DNA from: Bacteroidota bacterium
GTDB lineage: Bacteria > Bacteroidota > Bacteroidia > Palsa-948
Direction of reading: 5' to 3'
DNA length: 51,964 nt
Assembly: GCA_016213405.1 (NCBI GenBank)
Contig: JACRAM010000029.1
Location: 1-51,964 of the forward strand
The notes beneath the pieces are model-generated. The model ran no database searches. It saw only the letters and a list, made by a program, of their open reading frames with translations, and was not told the origin of the DNA. The position numbers and the translations under genes are program-made. Shown piece by piece: positions 18,241 through 26,698 of this stretch; position 1 is the first letter of the stretch; the number at the start of each line of letters is the position of its first letter.

Positions 18241-18306
18241 CACTAATTGACACGAATTATCTCAAATTAGAATTAATTAAATTTGTGTCAATTAGTGAAA
18301 TTCGTG
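18241..18306. repeat. Inverted 10-bp word array upstream of M48 protease
   Basis: AATT recurs at 18245, 18255, 18265 and 18275 (period 10), and again at 18280, 18290 and 18299 on the other arm. The arms CACTAATTGACACGAATT (18241-18258) and AATTTGTGTCAATTAGTG (18280-18297) are complementary at 17 of 18 positions. It fills the whole gap between two genes. It also contains TAAATTTG (18278-18285), a match to the Bacteroidota -7 promoter box TAnnTTTG. Confidence 0.75.
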
Positions 18307-18309
18307 TTT

Positions 18310-19533
18310 ATGAATACACTTTTTATAATCATCGTTTCAATCATCCTCTTCGATTTCCTCTTCGACAAAGTTCTTGATTTTCTCAACCTTAAGAATTTAT
18401 CACCTAAACTTCCTGATGAAGCAAAAGGAATTTATGATGAAGAGAAATACAGCAAGTCGCAGGAGTATTACAAGGTGAATCATAACTTCTCTATGCTTAC
18501 AAGTGCGATAAGTTTGATTGCACTTCTGCTGATGTTATTCCTCAATGGTTTTGCGTATGTAGATTCTTTTGTAAGAAGTTATACTGATAATCCGATTCTT
18601 ACAGCTCTTATGTTTTTTGGAATTCTTGGTTTTGCTTCTGATATTTTAGGAATGCCATTCTCACTCTACAAAACTTTTGTCATAGAAGAAAAATTCGGAT
18701 TCAACAAGACAACTGTGAAAACTTTCATCTTTGATAAGCTGAAAGGATATTTGCTTGCGGCAATTATCGGTGGCGGATTATTTTCGCTTATCATTTGGAT
18801 TTATCAATCTACCGGACCATACTTCTGGCTCATCGCCTGGGCGGTGATTTCTTTCTTCACCATTTTCATTACAATGTTCTATACGACATTTCTTGTTCCC
18901 ATCTTCAATAAACTTACTCCGCTTCCTGCAGGAGAATTAAGAACCGCCATTGAAGAATATTGCAAGAAGGTTGGTTTTAAACTGAACAACCTTTTTGTGA
19001 TAGACGGTTCCAAACGTTCCGCAAAAGCAAATGCCTATTTCAGCGGACTTGGCGCAAAGAAAACAATTGTGCTTTACGATACGCTGATTGAAAAACATTC
19101 CATTGAAGAACTGGTGGCGGTGCTGGCGCATGAAGTCGGACACTACAAAAAGAAACATACATTGATTGGCGCAATACAAGGAATTGCACAAACGGGTGTA
19201 ATGCTTTTTATCCTTTCATTGTTCTTAGGAAATCCTGCGTTAGCGAATGCGCTTGGAGTAGGGCAGAGCAGTTTCCACATTGATATTCTCGCGTTCGGAT
19301 TGCTTTATTCTCCGCTCTCAGAAATCATCGGCATCATTTCAAATATACTTTCCCGAAAACATGAATTTGAAGCTGACGCATTCGCAAAAGAAACGTACAA
19401 CGGAAATGCTTTGGGAACAGCGCTAAAAAAACTTTCATCCGATAATCTCAGCAACCTTAAGCCGCATCCTGCATACGTATTTGTGCATTATTCTCATCCT
19501 CCTGTGCTGGAGAGATTGAGAAAACTTGTTTGA
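18310..19533 (+). CDS. Ste24-type M48 family zinc metallopeptidase
   Basis: About 407 residues from the ATG at 18310. A GTG 27 bases upstream lies inside a repeat and is unlikely. Zinc site HEVGH at 274-278 (VLAHEVGHYKKKH), with the third ligand in EFEADAFA. Several membrane helices (about 1-20, 60-85, 95-120, 145-170, 175-200, 290-310 and 330-350) as in CAAX prenyl protease 1/Ste24 proteins. In bacteria these integral inner-membrane proteases are thought to work in membrane protein quality control; the substrate here is unknown. Length and motifs are typical. Confidence 0.92.
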   Translation: MNTLFIIIVSIILFDFLFDKVLDFLNLKNLSPKLPDEAKGIYDEEKYSKSQEYYKVNHNFSMLTSAISLIALLLMLFLNGFAYVDSFVRSYTDNPILTALMFFGILGFASDILGMPFSLYKTFVIEEKFGFNKTTVKTFIFDKLKGYLLAAIIGGGLFSLIIWIYQSTGPYFWLIAWAVISFFTIFITMFYTTFLVPIFNKLTPLPAGELRTAIEEYCKKVGFKLNNLFVIDGSKRSAKANAYFSGLGAKKTIVLYDTLIEKHSIEELVAVLAHEVGHYKKKHTLIGAIQGIAQTGVMLFILSLFLGNPALANALGVGQSSFHIDILAFGLLYSPLSEIIGIISNILSRKHEFEADAFAKETYNGNALGTALKKLSSDNLSNLKPHPAYVFVHYSHPPVLERLRKLV

Positions 19534-19559
19534 TTTTCTCTGTTTTCATTCATAATAAT

Positions 19560-19567
19560 TATATTTG
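19560..19567 (+). promoter_or_regulatory. Candidate Bacteroidota -7 promoter box
   Basis: TATATTTG matches the TAnnTTTG consensus perfectly and lies five bases before the ATG at 19572, which would imply an almost leaderless message. No good TTG (-33) element is found at normal spacing, so this is tentative. Confidence 0.25.
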
Positions 19568-19571
19568 CTGA

Positions 19572-21845
19572 ATGAAAATTATTTTTCAGCGATTAGTTTT
19601 TATTTTCTTTCTTTTCTTTTATTCTTTTATTTATACACAGACAAATAGTTCGCTAATCAGCGAAAAGTTATTATCGGATAAATCCGACAGAGAAACTTTT
19701 GAAAAAGCAGAGACAGTTATTCATGACGAAAATTATTTAGACGCTTTACCCCTTTATCAAAACCTGCTCAAAAAATATCCTGATGACGGTTATCTCAATT
19801 ACCGTCTTGGAATTTGTTATTTGTATAGGAGCGATATTCCTGAAAAGTCGCTGGAGTATTTGAAGATTGCCAACGACAAGAAAATTCCGGTTTCTGATTT
19901 AAGTTTCTATTACGGAAGAGCGCTTCACCTGAATTATTTATTCAGCGATGCCATCAAGCAGTTTCAAAATTGCATCAGCTCAAAACCGAGCAGTAAACTT
20001 ATTGCGAATTCAAAATTATATATTGAGTATTGTAAGAATGCCAAAGAGCAGGTTGCCCTGCCACTGGATATTGCTATAAAAAATATCGGAAAGGATATTA
20101 ATACACAATGGGCGGAATATGTTCCCGTAATTTCTTCGGATGAAGTTTTTTTGATTTTCACTTATCGCGGACTGCGCTCTATGGGCGGATTGCAGAGCAT
20201 TTACACCGATTCAAAAGTTTTGCCAGATTCTCTGAAACAATATTATGAAGACATATTTTATTCCTATAAAATCGGCAGTCGTTGGATTGTTCCTGACCCA
20301 ATCGGTGGGAATATCAATACAAACTATCACGATGCAGCTGTTGCGCTTTCTGCTGACGGACAAAAACTTTTTATTTTCAAAAGTACACCCAAAGACAACG
20401 GAGATATTTACATGAGCATTCTCGATGGGAATATGTGGTCAAATCCTGTGTCACTTGGTAAAAACATCAACACCAATTCATGGGAAGGCAGTTGTTCTCT
20501 TTCTGCCGATGAAAAAATAATTTATTTCTCCAGTGAACGAACCGGTGGATTTGGTGGAAAAGATATTTGGAAATCCCAACTTCAGCCGGATGGAAGCTGG
20601 GGCAAAGCGGAGAATCTGGGATCGATTATTAACACTCAATATGATGAAGACGCTCCGTTTATTCATCCTGACGGAAAAATGCTTCACTACAGTTCTAACG
20701 GTCTGAAAAGTATGGGTGGTTATGATGTGTTCAGAACGTATCTTCAGAATGACGGTTCCTGGTCGAAGCCACAAAACCTCGGTTATCCGGTGAACACGGT
20801 GGATGATGATATTTATTATGTTGTCTCTGCCGATGGTTCCAAAGGATATTATTCTTCCGCACGCGCTGGTGGATTCGGCATGCAGGATATTTATGAAGTG
20901 AAACCGGGAGTGGTTGGAAAAAAAAATGCACTTGTTTCCCTGAAAGGAAACATCACACTGGATGATTCTCCTGTGAAAGCAACCATCCGGGTGGTTAATG
21001 CGGATGCTGAAAAAGAGCAGGGAATATATTTTTCAAATTCTGTAACGGGGAAATATCTCATCAACCTGCCAACCGGATGCAATTATAAAATTTTTTATTC
21101 AGCCGATGGAACAAATGAAGAACAGATTAAAGCAGTTAATACTACCAATGTTGACTATTATATGGAAGCAACCATTGACGTTCCGTTTTATACCAGCGAT
21201 GTGCTTGCAAAACGCATGAAGAACAAACTTTCCATCATCAATAAAGACGGTTCTGTTTTTAAAACATCCATTCAATCCCGTAATGGAATGTTTTTATTCA
21301 ACTACCTTCCTCCCGAAGATGATGTGATGTATAAATTAACCGGTGAAGATGTAGAGTTTATAAATAAAATAATGATATCTGTTTCGGGCATTCAAAAAAC
21401 GCTGCTTCGCGGAAAGGATAAGTTTTTCAGGTATGATTATTTGTATCCGGAATCCAGCTTGCTTATTCCTATTTCTGAATCTGATCCTCTGCTGAAGAAA
21501 AAGAATCCTGAACTGATGGAGTATGCTGAAATTATAGATGCTTTCGGCAAATACACTGCTGACGGGCTTTCATTCACTGTGCAGGTGAGCGCTTATTACG
21601 AAGAACATAATTTTAATTATTTTCATCTTGTTTCATTAGGAAAAACAGAACCGCATAATTACAATGACGGCATCACACGCTTTACCATCGGCCTGTTCGC
21701 TTCACTTGCCGAAGCGGAAGAGATGCGAAAAAAAGTTGTTGCGCTTGGTGGAGAAACAACCGATTCCTTCGTGCTGGCTGTTTATCAAAACAAAAGAATT
21801 CTTCTTAAAGATTTAGCGGAGAAAAATTTTTACAATAAGAAATAA
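19572..21845 (+). CDS. TPR / PD40 beta-propeller / SPOR envelope protein
   Basis: 757 residues. Signal peptide (about 1-24), then tetratricopeptide repeats (about 40-160: ALPLYQNLLKKYPDDGYLNYRLGICYLY). Next are PD40/WD40-like propeller blades (about 190-450) with repeated LSADGQKLF, FSSERTGGFGGKDIWK and YYSSARAGGFGMQDIYE motifs, then a carboxypeptidase-regulatory-like beta-sandwich (about 460-540), and a C-terminal SPOR-like module (FTVQVSAYYEE ... FTIGLFASLAEAEEMRKKV). The order resembles PorE-type T9SS accessory proteins, but the usual OmpA peptidoglycan-binding domain is absent and SPOR takes its place. Peptidoglycan contact through SPOR is an inference. Confidence 0.8.
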   Translation: MKIIFQRLVFIFFLFFYSFIYTQTNSSLISEKLLSDKSDRETFEKAETVIHDENYLDALPLYQNLLKKYPDDGYLNYRLGICYLYRSDIPEKSLEYLKIANDKKIPVSDLSFYYGRALHLNYLFSDAIKQFQNCISSKPSSKLIANSKLYIEYCKNAKEQVALPLDIAIKNIGKDINTQWAEYVPVISSDEVFLIFTYRGLRSMGGLQSIYTDSKVLPDSLKQYYEDIFYSYKIGSRWIVPDPIGGNINTNYHDAAVALSADGQKLFIFKSTPKDNGDIYMSILDGNMWSNPVSLGKNINTNSWEGSCSLSADEKIIYFSSERTGGFGGKDIWKSQLQPDGSWGKAENLGSIINTQYDEDAPFIHPDGKMLHYSSNGLKSMGGYDVFRTYLQNDGSWSKPQNLGYPVNTVDDDIYYVVSADGSKGYYSSARAGGFGMQDIYEVKPGVVGKKNALVSLKGNITLDDSPVKATIRVVNADAEKEQGIYFSNSVTGKYLINLPTGCNYKIFYSADGTNEEQIKAVNTTNVDYYMEATIDVPFYTSDVLAKRMKNKLSIINKDGSVFKTSIQSRNGMFLFNYLPPEDDVMYKLTGEDVEFINKIMISVSGIQKTLLRGKDKFFRYDYLYPESSLLIPISESDPLLKKKNPELMEYAEIIDAFGKYTADGLSFTVQVSAYYEEHNFNYFHLVSLGKTEPHNYNDGITRFTIGLFASLAEAEEMRKKVVALGGETTDSFVLAVYQNKRILLKDLAEKNFYNKK

Positions 21846-22958
21846 TTATTTTTTCCTCTTCAAAACTTTTTCCACCGCTTCCACAATATTCGGAGTGTCA
21901 ATTCCGTATTTCTTCATGAGGTCAGCGGGAGTGCCGCTTTCTCCAAAGGTATCGTTTACGCCAACCATTTCAATTGGTGCAGGAAAGTTTTTTGAAAGAA
22001 CCTGCGCTATGCTGTCGCCTAATCCACCGTTAAGTTGATGTTCTTCGGCAGTAACAGCGCATTTAGTTTTTCTCACGGAAGTAAGAATTGCTTTTTCATC
22101 CAGCGGTTTTACGGTGTGAATATTAATAAGCTCGCAGGAAATTCCTTTTGCTTCAAGTATCTCGCATGCCTCGATGGCTTTCCAAACCAAGTGTCCGTTA
22201 GCAAAAATGGAAACATCTGCAGCCCCCTCCCCCGATGCTCCGATTGGGGCAAGCTGACCTCCCCCGTTAGGGGAGGAAATTATTTGTGCCTTTCCAATCT
22301 CGAATTTTTCGTTCGGGTCGGTAAAATTCGGAACAGCAGGTCTGCCGAAACGTAAATAAGCCGGACCTTGATGAGTTCCCAAAGCAAGTGTTGCCGCTTT
22401 TGTCTGATTGTAATCGCAGGGAATAATCACGGTCATGTTCGGCAGCATTTTCATCATGCCAACATCTTCAAGGATTTGATGTGTTGCTCCGTCTTCTCCA
22501 AGTGTGAGTCCTGCGTGCGATGCGCAAATCTTAACATTCTTTCCTGAGTAAGCAACGGATTGGCGAATCTGATCATACACTCTTCCTGTAGAAAAGTTGG
22601 CGAAAGTTCCGGTGAAAGGAATTTTTCCACCGATGGTTAATCCCGCAGCAGCGCCAATCATATTTGCTTCAGCAACTCCGCACTGGAAGAACCTATCGGG
22701 AAATTCTTTTTCGAATGCATCCATTTTCAGAGAACCTGTCAAGTCTGCACATAGTCCGACTACATTCGGATTTTTTCTTCCGAGTTCAAGTAATCCCGCT
22801 CCGAATCCTGAGCGTGTATCTTTCTTTTCTGTGTAGGTGTACAGCCCCCTCCGACTCCCCCGAAGGGGGAGGGTTTTGTTTTCCCTTTGACTGCGCAATG
22901 CGCGCAACCTTCGCTTGTCCTTCAGGAAGGGGGGATGGGCTTTTCTTTTCTTTTTCAT
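21846..22958 (-). CDS. Transketolase C-terminal section, with two in-frame repeat insertions
   Basis: Second half of a two-gene transketolase (pentose phosphate pathway, TPP enzyme): pyrimidine-binding domain ([45 protein letters not shown]) and C-terminal domain ([37 protein letters not shown]). 370 residues, longer than usual. The excess is explained by two stretches that look translated from DNA repeats: residues about 7-40 ([17 protein letters not shown]...) and residues about 229-246 ([18 protein letters not shown]). The reading frame is intact. It follows the VWA gene in a three-gene run whose first gene is the transketolase N half. Confidence 0.93.
   Translation of the reverse strand: MKKKRKAHPPFLKDKRRLRALRSQRENKTLPLRGSRRGLYTYTEKKDTRSGFGAGLLELGRKNPNVVGLCADLTGSLKMDAFEKEFPDRFFQCGVAEANMIGAAAGLTIGGKIPFTGTFANFSTGRVYDQIRQSVAYSGKNVKICASHAGLTLGEDGATHQILEDVGMMKMLPNMTVIIPCDYNQTKAATLALGTHQGPAYLRFGRPAVPNFTDPNEKFEIGKAQIISSPNGGGQLAPIGASGEGAADVSIFANGHLVWKAIEACEILEAKGISCELINIHTVKPLDEKAILTSVRKTKCAVTAEEHQLNGGLGDSIAQVLSKNFPAPIEMVGVNDTFGESGTPADLMKKYGIDTPNIVEAVEKVLKRKK
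22221..22274. repeat. In-frame repeat insertion inside transketolase C gene (internal)
   Basis: 54-base GC-rich block encoding residues about 229-246, between KAQIIS and [13 protein letters not shown], which are contiguous in ordinary transketolases. It begins AGCCCCCTCC, identical to the start of the second insertion at 22843, and ends in an imperfect hairpin around CCCCCGTTAGGGG. The multiple-of-three length keeps the frame. Confidence 0.7.
22841..22944. repeat. In-frame repeat insertion at the transketolase C gene 5' end
   Basis: About 104 bases encoding residues 6-40. It contains the perfect hairpin CTCCCCC-GAA-GGGGGAG (22855-22871), CCTTC-AG-GAAGG (22919-22930), and ends GATGGGCTTTT (22934-22944), which recurs exactly at 23000-23010 just outside the gene. 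The ends AGCCCCCTCC and GGGATGGGCT are near inverted repeats. Confidence 0.75.
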
Positions 22959-22978
22959 CTTTTTTATAGTTTATATCT

Positions 22979-23010
22979 CCTTCCCTTCGGGAAGGTAGGG
23001 ATGGGCTTTT
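22979..23010. repeat. REP-like hairpin between VWA and transketolase C genes
   Basis: Perfect 7-bp stem CCTTCCC / GGGAAGG with TTC loop (22979-22995), followed by TAGGGATGGGCTTTT. It matches the end of the insertion at 22919-22944 within the adjacent coding sequence. Confidence 0.75.
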
Positions 23011-24418
23011 AATAAAGTTTTACTTGTGTGCTTCCTCCTGATTCAACATTGAATTTCTTTTCTATAGAGTAAACAGTTTCTTTTGCTGAAAGCGGGCGGT
23101 ATACGATTCTGTATTTTCCCGGCTGTAGCACCAGCGCTTCCTGCATGGCATTTGTATTCAGATTGCAAACCCATACAAGTTCATTTTTGTCTTCGAGATA
23201 AACGCTGGAAGGTCCGGGACCTGGTTTGTAAATTCCAACAGATCCAGCTTGCGGGATTTCTATGGTAGTTGTTTTGCTTTGATTGATTTCTACATTATTG
23301 AATTTAATCCTCGGCAAACTCAAAACTTCAAGATCATATTTTCCGATAATGTATTTATCATAGGCATTGAAGTTTTGGATGTGAAGCGTTTTCATCTCTC
23401 CGTTTTTCCTGACGATGCATTCAAGTTTTCCATAAGTGCTCACATTGTCGCCAACCTTCAGATATAAATATCCCTGTGGCGCATCAATGAGAATTTTGTT
23501 GTGCTTCCCCGGTGTGATTTTTATTCCTGTCTTTACCACTTCAGGAATGGTATGCACAACCATTTTATAAGTTCCGATCGGGTCAATAAAAATTGTATCC
23601 GGATTTCCGATATTATTCAGCGTATGCATGAAGTTGTAGCGGATTGCACCCGAGAATTCATCATAAAAAGTTATTGCGACATCTGTTTCGGCTGGCTTTT
23701 TGTTTATGTCAAGCAAATCCACTTCAGCAGTTGTATTGTTCAGCGCCTGTGCGACTACCATGCTCAGAATATTTTTAAAACCAGTTTCGGAAGACGCGTC
23801 ATAAAATTTTCCTATGCACTTGAACGCATCAGCAAAATTCATGTCAAGACCTATGCCGATGACAAAGGGTTTGATGATGACGCCTTTCTTCTGAAGTTCA
23901 AGTGAAACAGCACAGGGGTCGCCATTGCATTCTTCAATTCCATCTGTAATGAGAATAATAACGTTTCTTGCTTTGTTGTCAGGAAAATCATAAGCGCTTC
24001 TTCCAAGCGAGTAGGCGATGGGGGTGGTTCCGGTTGGAGTGAGTGAGTTAATCACCTTTTTCATTTTTGGAATATTGGTCGGAATGATTGCAAAAGGAAC
24101 TTCCAGTTTTGTGTCTTCGCAATTTACCGGACCCGGCCAAAGTGAAAATTGATGTCCGTACACTCTGAGAGCAATTTCTATGTCGGGTGAACTGCTTTTC
24201 ATCAAACTATCCAAAAACTCCGACATTAATTTTTTAGCTATCTCAATTTTTTTTCCGCTCTGCCAGTCACCAAACATGCTGAAGGAATCATCAAAGACAA
24301 AAAGCAATCTGGTTTTCTGCGGAGTGGGTTGACAGATTGCAGATTGCAGATTGCAGATTGAAAAAAATAAAATAAGGAGTAAAAACCTGTAACCTCTAAC
24401 CTGTAACCTGTAACCCAT
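23009..24418 (-). CDS. Exported von Willebrand factor A domain protein
   Basis: About 469 residues from the ATG at 24418, which follows the upstream transketolase stop by one base (TAATATG), suggesting translational coupling. Signal peptide to about residue 31 (ICQ). VWA domain about 37-240 with MIDAS motif DDSFSMFG, the Thr of TGTTPIAYSL, and ITDGIEECNGDPC. The remainder is beta-rich repeats (GTYKMVVHT, GKYDLEVLS, GKYRIVYRP). No C-terminal sorting domain. Probably periplasmic or surface-located; role unknown. The signal-peptide codons are largely made of two heptamer arrays (24333-24360 and 24384-24415), which is unusual. It separates the two transketolase genes without any obvious metabolic link. 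Confidence 0.85.
   Translation of the reverse strand: MGYRLQVRGYRFLLLILFFSICNLQSAICQPTPQKTRLLFVFDDSFSMFGDWQSGKKIEIAKKLMSEFLDSLMKSSSPDIEIALRVYGHQFSLWPGPVNCEDTKLEVPFAIIPTNIPKMKKVINSLTPTGTTPIAYSLGRSAYDFPDNKARNVIILITDGIEECNGDPCAVSLELQKKGVIIKPFVIGIGLDMNFADAFKCIGKFYDASSETGFKNILSMVVAQALNNTTAEVDLLDINKKPAETDVAITFYDEFSGAIRYNFMHTLNNIGNPDTIFIDPIGTYKMVVHTIPEVVKTGIKITPGKHNKILIDAPQGYLYLKVGDNVSTYGKLECIVRKNGEMKTLHIQNFNAYDKYIIGKYDLEVLSLPRIKFNNVEINQSKTTTIEIPQAGSVGIYKPGPGPSSVYLEDKNELVWVCNLNTNAMQEALVLQPGKYRIVYRPLSAKETVYSIEKKFNVESGGSTQVKLY
24333..24360. repeat. Heptamer tandem repeat CAGATTG x4 inside signal-peptide codons
   Basis: Four perfect tandem copies of CAGATTG (+ strand), encoding the end of the signal peptide of the VWA protein (CNLQSAICQ). 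Seven is not a multiple of three, so gain or loss of one unit would shift the frame. Confidence 0.9.
24384..24415. repeat. Heptamer tandem repeat AACCTGT x4 at the VWA start codon
   Basis: Units AACCTGT, AACCTCT, AACCTGT, AACCTGT at 24384-24411, then AACC next to the CAT (24416-24418) that is the start codon on the minus strand. It encodes the first residues GYRLQVRGYRF of the signal peptide. Confidence 0.88.
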
Positions 24419-24419
24419 A

Positions 24420-25310
24420 TTAATAATCCCCGAGAGTTTCCGGGAGTTGAGCGAGTGCTTTTGCAAGTTGTTCATCGTTGGGTGCAATGCCATGCCATTT
24501 ATGACTGTTTTCCATAAAATCTACTCCGTGCCCCATTCCTGTTTTCATCAATATCATTACCGGCTTTCCTTTTCCCGTTCTTTTCTTGGCTTCTTCTATA
24601 ACGGAAACCACCTCTTCAATATTGTTTCCGTTCATTCCGAGAACATCCCAGCCAAAAGCTTGCCATTTTGCTTTCAGGTCGCCTAAAGGTATTATCTTAT
24701 CTACAGGACCATCAATCTGCTGACCATTCCAATCTATGGTAGAAATTAAATTATCAATCTTGCGTGCGGAAGCGAACATGGCTGCTTCCCAGATTTGTCC
24801 TTCCTGAATTTCTCCGTCACCATGTAAACTAAAAACAAGCTGAGAATCATTATTTAATTTTTTGGCGAGAGCAGTTCCGCAGGCAACGGACATTCCTTGT
24901 CCAAGCGAACCGGAGGCGACTCTTATTCCCGGCAAACCTTCATGTGTGGTCGGATGCCCTTGAAGACGTGAATTTATTTTTCGGAAAGTGGAAAGTTCTT
25001 TCACAGGAAAATATCCGGAACGAGCAAGCACGCTGTACCACACCGGAGAAATATGTCCGTTGGATAAAAAGAAAATATCTTCTCCGATTCCATCCATCGT
25101 GAAATTTTTCGGATCGTGTTTCAGAATTTGGAAATACATCGCAGTAAAAAATTCTGTGCAGCCAAGAGAACCTCCGGGGTGCCCTGACTGGCAGCCGTGC
25201 ACCATTCGCACAATATCTCTGCGCACCTGCAAGCAGATTTTTTTTAGTTCGTCAATTGATTTACTCACAGAAGAGGAAGTTTTTTGAGGAGAAAGAATTT
25301 CAGCAATCAT
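24420..25310 (-). CDS. Transketolase N-terminal section
   Basis: First half of the split transketolase; binds thiamine diphosphate through GDGEIQEGQIWE and the N at DWNGQQIDG. Other motifs: GHPGGSLGCTE (substrate/TPP contact), FFLSNGHISPVWY, GQGMSVACGTALA, KPVMILMKTGMGHGV. About 296 residues from the ATG at 25310; a TTG four codons upstream is less likely. The length is normal for the N half. Together with the downstream C half it forms the pentose-phosphate enzyme. The two halves are normally adjacent, but here a VWA gene lies between. Confidence 0.94.
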   Translation of the reverse strand: MIAEILSPQKTSSSVSKSIDELKKICLQVRRDIVRMVHGCQSGHPGGSLGCTEFFTAMYFQILKHDPKNFTMDGIGEDIFFLSNGHISPVWYSVLARSGYFPVKELSTFRKINSRLQGHPTTHEGLPGIRVASGSLGQGMSVACGTALAKKLNNDSQLVFSLHGDGEIQEGQIWEAAMFASARKIDNLISTIDWNGQQIDGPVDKIIPLGDLKAKWQAFGWDVLGMNGNNIEEVVSVIEEAKKRTGKGKPVMILMKTGMGHGVDFMENSHKWHGIAPNDEQLAKALAQLPETLGDY

Positions 25311-25386
25311 AATCGTGAGCAAAAATAAATAAATACATCCCTAAAAACTCAATGTTGAAAAACAGATTTTATGTTGATAACTGAAT

Positions 25387-25480
25387 GTACAAAGTACGAT
25401 GTATTATGTACAATGAAAATGAAAAAAACATTCAGTCTGGCTGTTGACTTAATACTTTCTACTTCTTACTTGGTACTTTT
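25387..25480. repeat. Two-armed heptamer word array upstream of ychF
   Basis: Left arm: GTA at 25387, 25394, 25401 and 25408. Right arm: TACTT at 25453, 25460, 25467 and 25474. Both have a period of exactly 7 and four units, the cores inverted relative to each other. The arms can pair imperfectly across a ~40-base spacer. It lies between divergent transketolase N and ychF. Confidence 0.8.
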
Positions 25481-25594
25481 CTCTGTTAATAACCCTGTGG
25501 ATTTCTCATTTTCTCTTTTTGGTTTCTTGCCTTGAATGAAAGTAACTTCGTTTCACCCAAAGAATATTTCAATAAATGTTTACCGGGTAAACTT

Positions 25595-26695
25595 ATGGCG
25601 CTAAAAGCTGGAATTGTAGGAATGCCCAATGTTGGCAAGTCAACTTTATTTAATTGCTTGACAAACGCGAAAGCGCAGGCAGCAAACTTTCCGTTCTGCA
25701 CCATTGAACCGAACATTGGTGTGATAACCGTTCCGGATGAGCGCCTCAACAAACTTGCGGAACTTGTGAAGCCCGAACGGATTGTTCCGACCACTGTTGA
25801 AATAGTTGACATTGCGGGATTAGTGAAAGGCGCGAGCAAAGGAGAAGGATTGGGAAACCAGTTTCTTGCTAACATACGCGAGTGCGATGCACTTATTCAT
25901 GTGCTCCGCTGTTTTGATGATCCGAACGTAGTTCATGTGGATGGTTCTGTAAATCCTGTACGCGATAAAGAAGTGATAGACATGGAACTTCAGTTAAAAG
26001 ATTTAGACAGCGTGGATAAAAAACTTGGGCGCGTGAGGAGCACGGCCAAAGCAGGAGTGGATAAAGACGCCAAGAAAGCATTTGAAGTGCTGAGTATTTA
26101 TAAGGAACATCTGGAGGCAGGAAAATCCGCGCGTTCGGTACATATAAAGGAAGAAGATAAAATTCATGTTGCTGATTTAATGCTCCTCACATCGAAACCT
26201 GTTTTGTATTTATGCAACGTGGATGAAAAGTCAGTGAAGGAAGGAAATAAATATGTTGACGCTGTTAAGGAAGCTGTGAAAGCAGAAAATGCCGAAGTGC
26301 TTTTCCTCGCTGCCGCGATGGAAGCGGAAATTGCTCAACTGGATAGTTATGAAGACAGAAAATTATTTTTAGAAGAAGCGGGACTGGAAGAAGCAGGCGT
26401 GAACAAACTTATAAAATCCGCTTACAAGCTTTTGAATTTATATACCTACTTTACAGCAGGACCGAAAGAAGTAAAGGCATGGACTATCACAAAAGGAATG
26501 ACAGCTCCGCAGTCTGCAGGAGTAATTCACACGGATTTTGAAAAAGGATTTATCCGTGCAGAAGTAATTAAGTACAACAACTTCATTTCACTTGGCTCGG
26601 AAGCAGCTTGTCGCGATGCGGGAAAATTAGCGCAGGAAGGAAAAGAATATGTGGTGGGAGATGGAGATGTAATGCACTTTCGTTTCAATGTATAA
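25595..26695 (+). CDS. ychF: Redox-regulated ATPase YchF (Obg family)
   Basis: 366 residues from the ATG at 25595 (MALKAGIVGMPNVGKSTLFN); the frame runs 21 codons further upstream but the conserved protein starts here. G domain with P-loop GMPNVGKST, ANFPFCTIEPN, DIAGLVKGASKGEGLGNQFL; the nucleotide-specificity motif is CNVDE rather than NKxD, as in YchF, which prefers ATP. A coiled-coil insertion (about 130-200) and a C-terminal TGS domain (TYFTAGPKEVKAWTI ... GDGDVMHFRFNV) complete it. Universally conserved; associates with ribosomes and stress responses. Cytoplasmic. Confidence 0.97.
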   Translation: MALKAGIVGMPNVGKSTLFNCLTNAKAQAANFPFCTIEPNIGVITVPDERLNKLAELVKPERIVPTTVEIVDIAGLVKGASKGEGLGNQFLANIRECDALIHVLRCFDDPNVVHVDGSVNPVRDKEVIDMELQLKDLDSVDKKLGRVRSTAKAGVDKDAKKAFEVLSIYKEHLEAGKSARSVHIKEEDKIHVADLMLLTSKPVLYLCNVDEKSVKEGNKYVDAVKEAVKAENAEVLFLAAAMEAEIAQLDSYEDRKLFLEEAGLEEAGVNKLIKSAYKLLNLYTYFTAGPKEVKAWTITKGMTAPQSAGVIHTDFEKGFIRAEVIKYNNFISLGSEAACRDAGKLAQEGKEYVVGDGDVMHFRFNV

Positions 26696-26698
26696 CAA

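Noticed and set aside
18283-18309. Upstream GTG start for the M48 protease
   Set aside because: The extra nine codons are pure repeat DNA; the ATG at 18310 begins the conserved hydrophobic start.
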